Part shown: positions 20,121 to 21,005 of the stretch, piece by piece
Layout: each line of letters opens with the position of its first letter
Numbering within the stretch: the stretch's first letter is position 1
DNA from: a virus
Length of the DNA: 21,005 nt
Virus record (IMG/VR): IMGVR_UViG_3300020401_000119
Location: 1-21,005 of that record
Strand: one strand, 5' to 3'
Notes under the pieces: model-generated
Seen by the model: only the letters and a program-made list of their open reading frames with translations
Told to the model about the DNA's origin: nothing
The model's database searches: none
Made by a program: the position numbers and the translations under genes

Positions 20121-20582
20121 TTAGGAATGATAGTCAATTTGTTTACTCCCATAGTTAGCAATGAGTAGGGCCTCAGCCCGGTGCTCATCTTTTTTTCTTG
20201 TTAATTGAGACGCGAGATTTGGATACCACTGCTGTGCCAGCCGTCTACTCGCGTCCTTGTCTCTCGGTAAATTTAGTGAACGCTTCCAAGAATTAGCGTT
20301 TACGATTGTATACGGTATCCGGGATAGTGCACAAGTGCTTGTTATCTGTCCGAATGCGTAACCAATTTTAAACGTCGATACGACGCCCTGCTTAGGCATG
20401 GAATGCTGTCTCTCGACGTAAATGTGTTTAACCTTATCAACACTGTAAAGAATGTCAGTCAGGGCCCTGACGTCCACACCACCCTCGTCATAAGTGGGTA
20501 AGTCGTGGACCTCGGCCCAGCCCTCTAGGGTCACTAATCCAACACCCCCGGTTTTATAACCGCAATCAATGCCAATAATCAT
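20121..20582 (-). CDS. RuvC-like Holliday junction resolvase
   Basis: A 153-aa RNase-H-fold nuclease. Catalytic acidic residues: Asp6 in IIGIDCG at the N-terminus, Glu57 in HIYVERQ, and the C-terminal acidic cluster in KKDEHRAEALLIA (Asp132, Glu137). The linking helix MPKQGVVSTFKIGYAFGQI is typical of RuvC. The length equals the minimal RuvC domain. It resolves four-way junctions from recombination and so prevents branched DNA from jamming the packaging motor. It overlaps the upstream regulator-like gene by 17 nt and abuts the exonuclease gene. Confidence 0.88.
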   Translation of the reverse strand: MIIGIDCGYKTGGVGLVTLEGWAEVHDLPTYDEGGVDVRALTDILYSVDKVKHIYVERQHSMPKQGVVSTFKIGYAFGQITSTCALSRIPYTIVNANSWKRSLNLPRDKDASRRLAQQWYPNLASQLTRKKDEHRAEALLIANYGSKQIDYHS

Positions 20583-20751
20583 GCTTTAACTTCTTCCCTT
20601 TAACTTTTGCATCCTTGGCAAACACGCCCCGGACGTAATCATTCTCAGAGATGCCTAGGTTTTCCGCCTCATAAACAATGTGAGCAATCAGCTCTTCTTC
20701 CAGCCTGTAGCCTTTAAGCTTTCGCTGGCGCTTTTTTATTTGTGTCTGCAT
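20566..20751 (-). CDS. 61-aa ribbon-helix-helix-like DNA-binding protein
   Basis: The ATG at 20751 follows GGAGG with 5-nt spacing; another ATG at 20763 contains that site and is unlikely. The protein begins MQTQIKKRQRKLKGYRLEEE, then LIAHIVYEAENLGISENDYV and a short RGVFAKDAK helix end. A basic N-terminus, one strand and two helices with the S-x-x-D-Y-V pattern give an Arc/MetJ-like fold. This fold usually represses by binding inverted operators as dimers. It would be the first promoter-proximal regulator of the replication operon. No verification of the fold is possible here. Confidence 0.6.
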   Translation of the reverse strand: MQTQIKKRQRKLKGYRLEEELIAHIVYEAENLGISENDYVRGVFAKDAKVKGKKLKHDYWH

Positions 20752-20790
20752 TAGTACCTCCATTTGTCAGCAAGTTGTTAACATCTTGAT

Positions 20791-20796
20791 ATTATA
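20791..20796 (-). promoter_or_regulatory. Perfect -10 hexamer upstream of the regulator gene
   Basis: TATAAT on the minus strand lies 39 nt before the ATG at 20751, so a transcript starting near 20784 would have a leader of about 33 nt. No good -35 sequence lies 16-18 nt upstream: the expected place falls in a G/C hairpin. It may need an activator, or be inactive. Confidence 0.3.
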
Positions 20797-20803
20797 ATCA
20801 CAA

Positions 20804-20833
20804 CCCCTGCAAGGCTGGGGGCCGTTAAGCCCC
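20804..20833 (-). terminator. Competing GC hairpins after the incomplete gene
   Basis: Two overlapping stems share the same GC blocks. One is GGGGC with GCCCC (20818-20822 with 20829-20833, 6-nt loop), which overlaps the stop codon. The other is CCCC-A-GC with GC-A-GGGG (20804-20821, CTT loop on the minus strand), followed by UUGUGAUUAUAAU. Only one can form at once. This could be a terminator for the incomplete gene or an attenuator before the replication operon. Confidence 0.4.
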
Positions 20834-21005
20834 TCTCTCCCACACTTTAATTTCATCTAGCCAAGTGCATTCATCATCTCTAGCGACGAGCTGAAGCATT
20901 GACGCTACGGGCGCTTCCATGCCCACTGCCGCCAGATCGTTCCAACATTTTTCAGTTATGTCTTTTGTTTCGTTGAAAGCTGCGATTGCAATTTTTTCGC
21001 TATCA
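20825..21005 (-). CDS. Incomplete gene, C-terminal 59 residues
   Basis: The frame is open from the right edge and stops at 20825. The visible C-terminus reads DSEKIAIAAFNETKDITEKC, then WNDLAAVGMEAPVASMLQLV and DECTWLDEIKVWERGA. It is helical and acidic, and I do not recognise it. Its start lies beyond the window. It is transcribed in the same direction as the replication block, with hairpins between it and the regulator gene. Confidence 0.6.
   Translation of the reverse strand, partial: DSEKIAIAAFNETKDITEKCWNDLAAVGMEAPVASMLQLVARDDECTWLDEIKVWERGA

Overview
This window is a contiguous piece of a tailed double-stranded DNA phage genome (Caudoviricetes). No ribosomal RNA, tRNA or host housekeeping gene is visible, genes are packed with 1-17 nt overlaps, and the head/packaging and replication modules are recognisable. 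The portal, scaffold, SU10-like coat protein and short-tail adaptor order suggests a podovirus-like particle. The very small basic proteins (38, 59 and 94 aa) and the portal-adjacent ADP-ribosyltransferase-like genes resemble those of marine phages. The host cannot be read from the sequence, and no integrase or attachment site is seen, so a lytic lifestyle is only an inference.

Left arm, minus strand, read from about 9531 down to 1: a late operon. It opens with three tiny basic proteins and a 146-aa protein. A 362-aa helical protein follows, then two genes with ADP-ribosyltransferase-like (polyvalent-protein type) motifs on either side of a 56-aa ORF. Next come the portal, an 81-aa protein, the acidic scaffold, the major capsid protein, a 99-aa protein, the head-tail adaptor and the start of another structural gene. 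A leader of about 200 nt before this operon carries a promoter-like element and a strong terminator-like hairpin.

Centre, plus strand, 9733-13123: a divergent island of nine small genes. They include an HNH endonuclease, an AT-rich orphan with its own promoter-like sequence, a SprT-like zinc metallopeptidase, a zinc-ribbon protein and several unknowns linked by TAATG junctions. A textbook intrinsic terminator ends the island and overlaps the stop codon of the convergent terminase gene.

Right arm, minus strand, read from 21005 down to 13121: the replication and packaging operon. From upstream to downstream it holds an incomplete gene, a ribbon-helix-helix-like regulator, a RuvC-like resolvase, a RecE/DUF3799-type exonuclease, a probable ssDNA-binding protein, a fused TOPRIM primase/RecA-like helicase and a small unknown. 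It then crosses a repeat-rich non-coding region (seven CCTCAGT-type boxes and an AT palindrome) and continues with an unknown gene, a DUF6378-like protein, the small terminase, a 248-nt non-coding gap with a 16-nt palindrome, and the large terminase. Exonuclease, ssDNA-binding protein and RuvC together make a recombination-dependent replication set. No DNA polymerase lies in the window.

The best candidates for something undescribed are the tandem ADP-ribosyltransferase-like cassette beside the portal, the CCTCAGT repeat cluster, and the late-operon leader hairpin.
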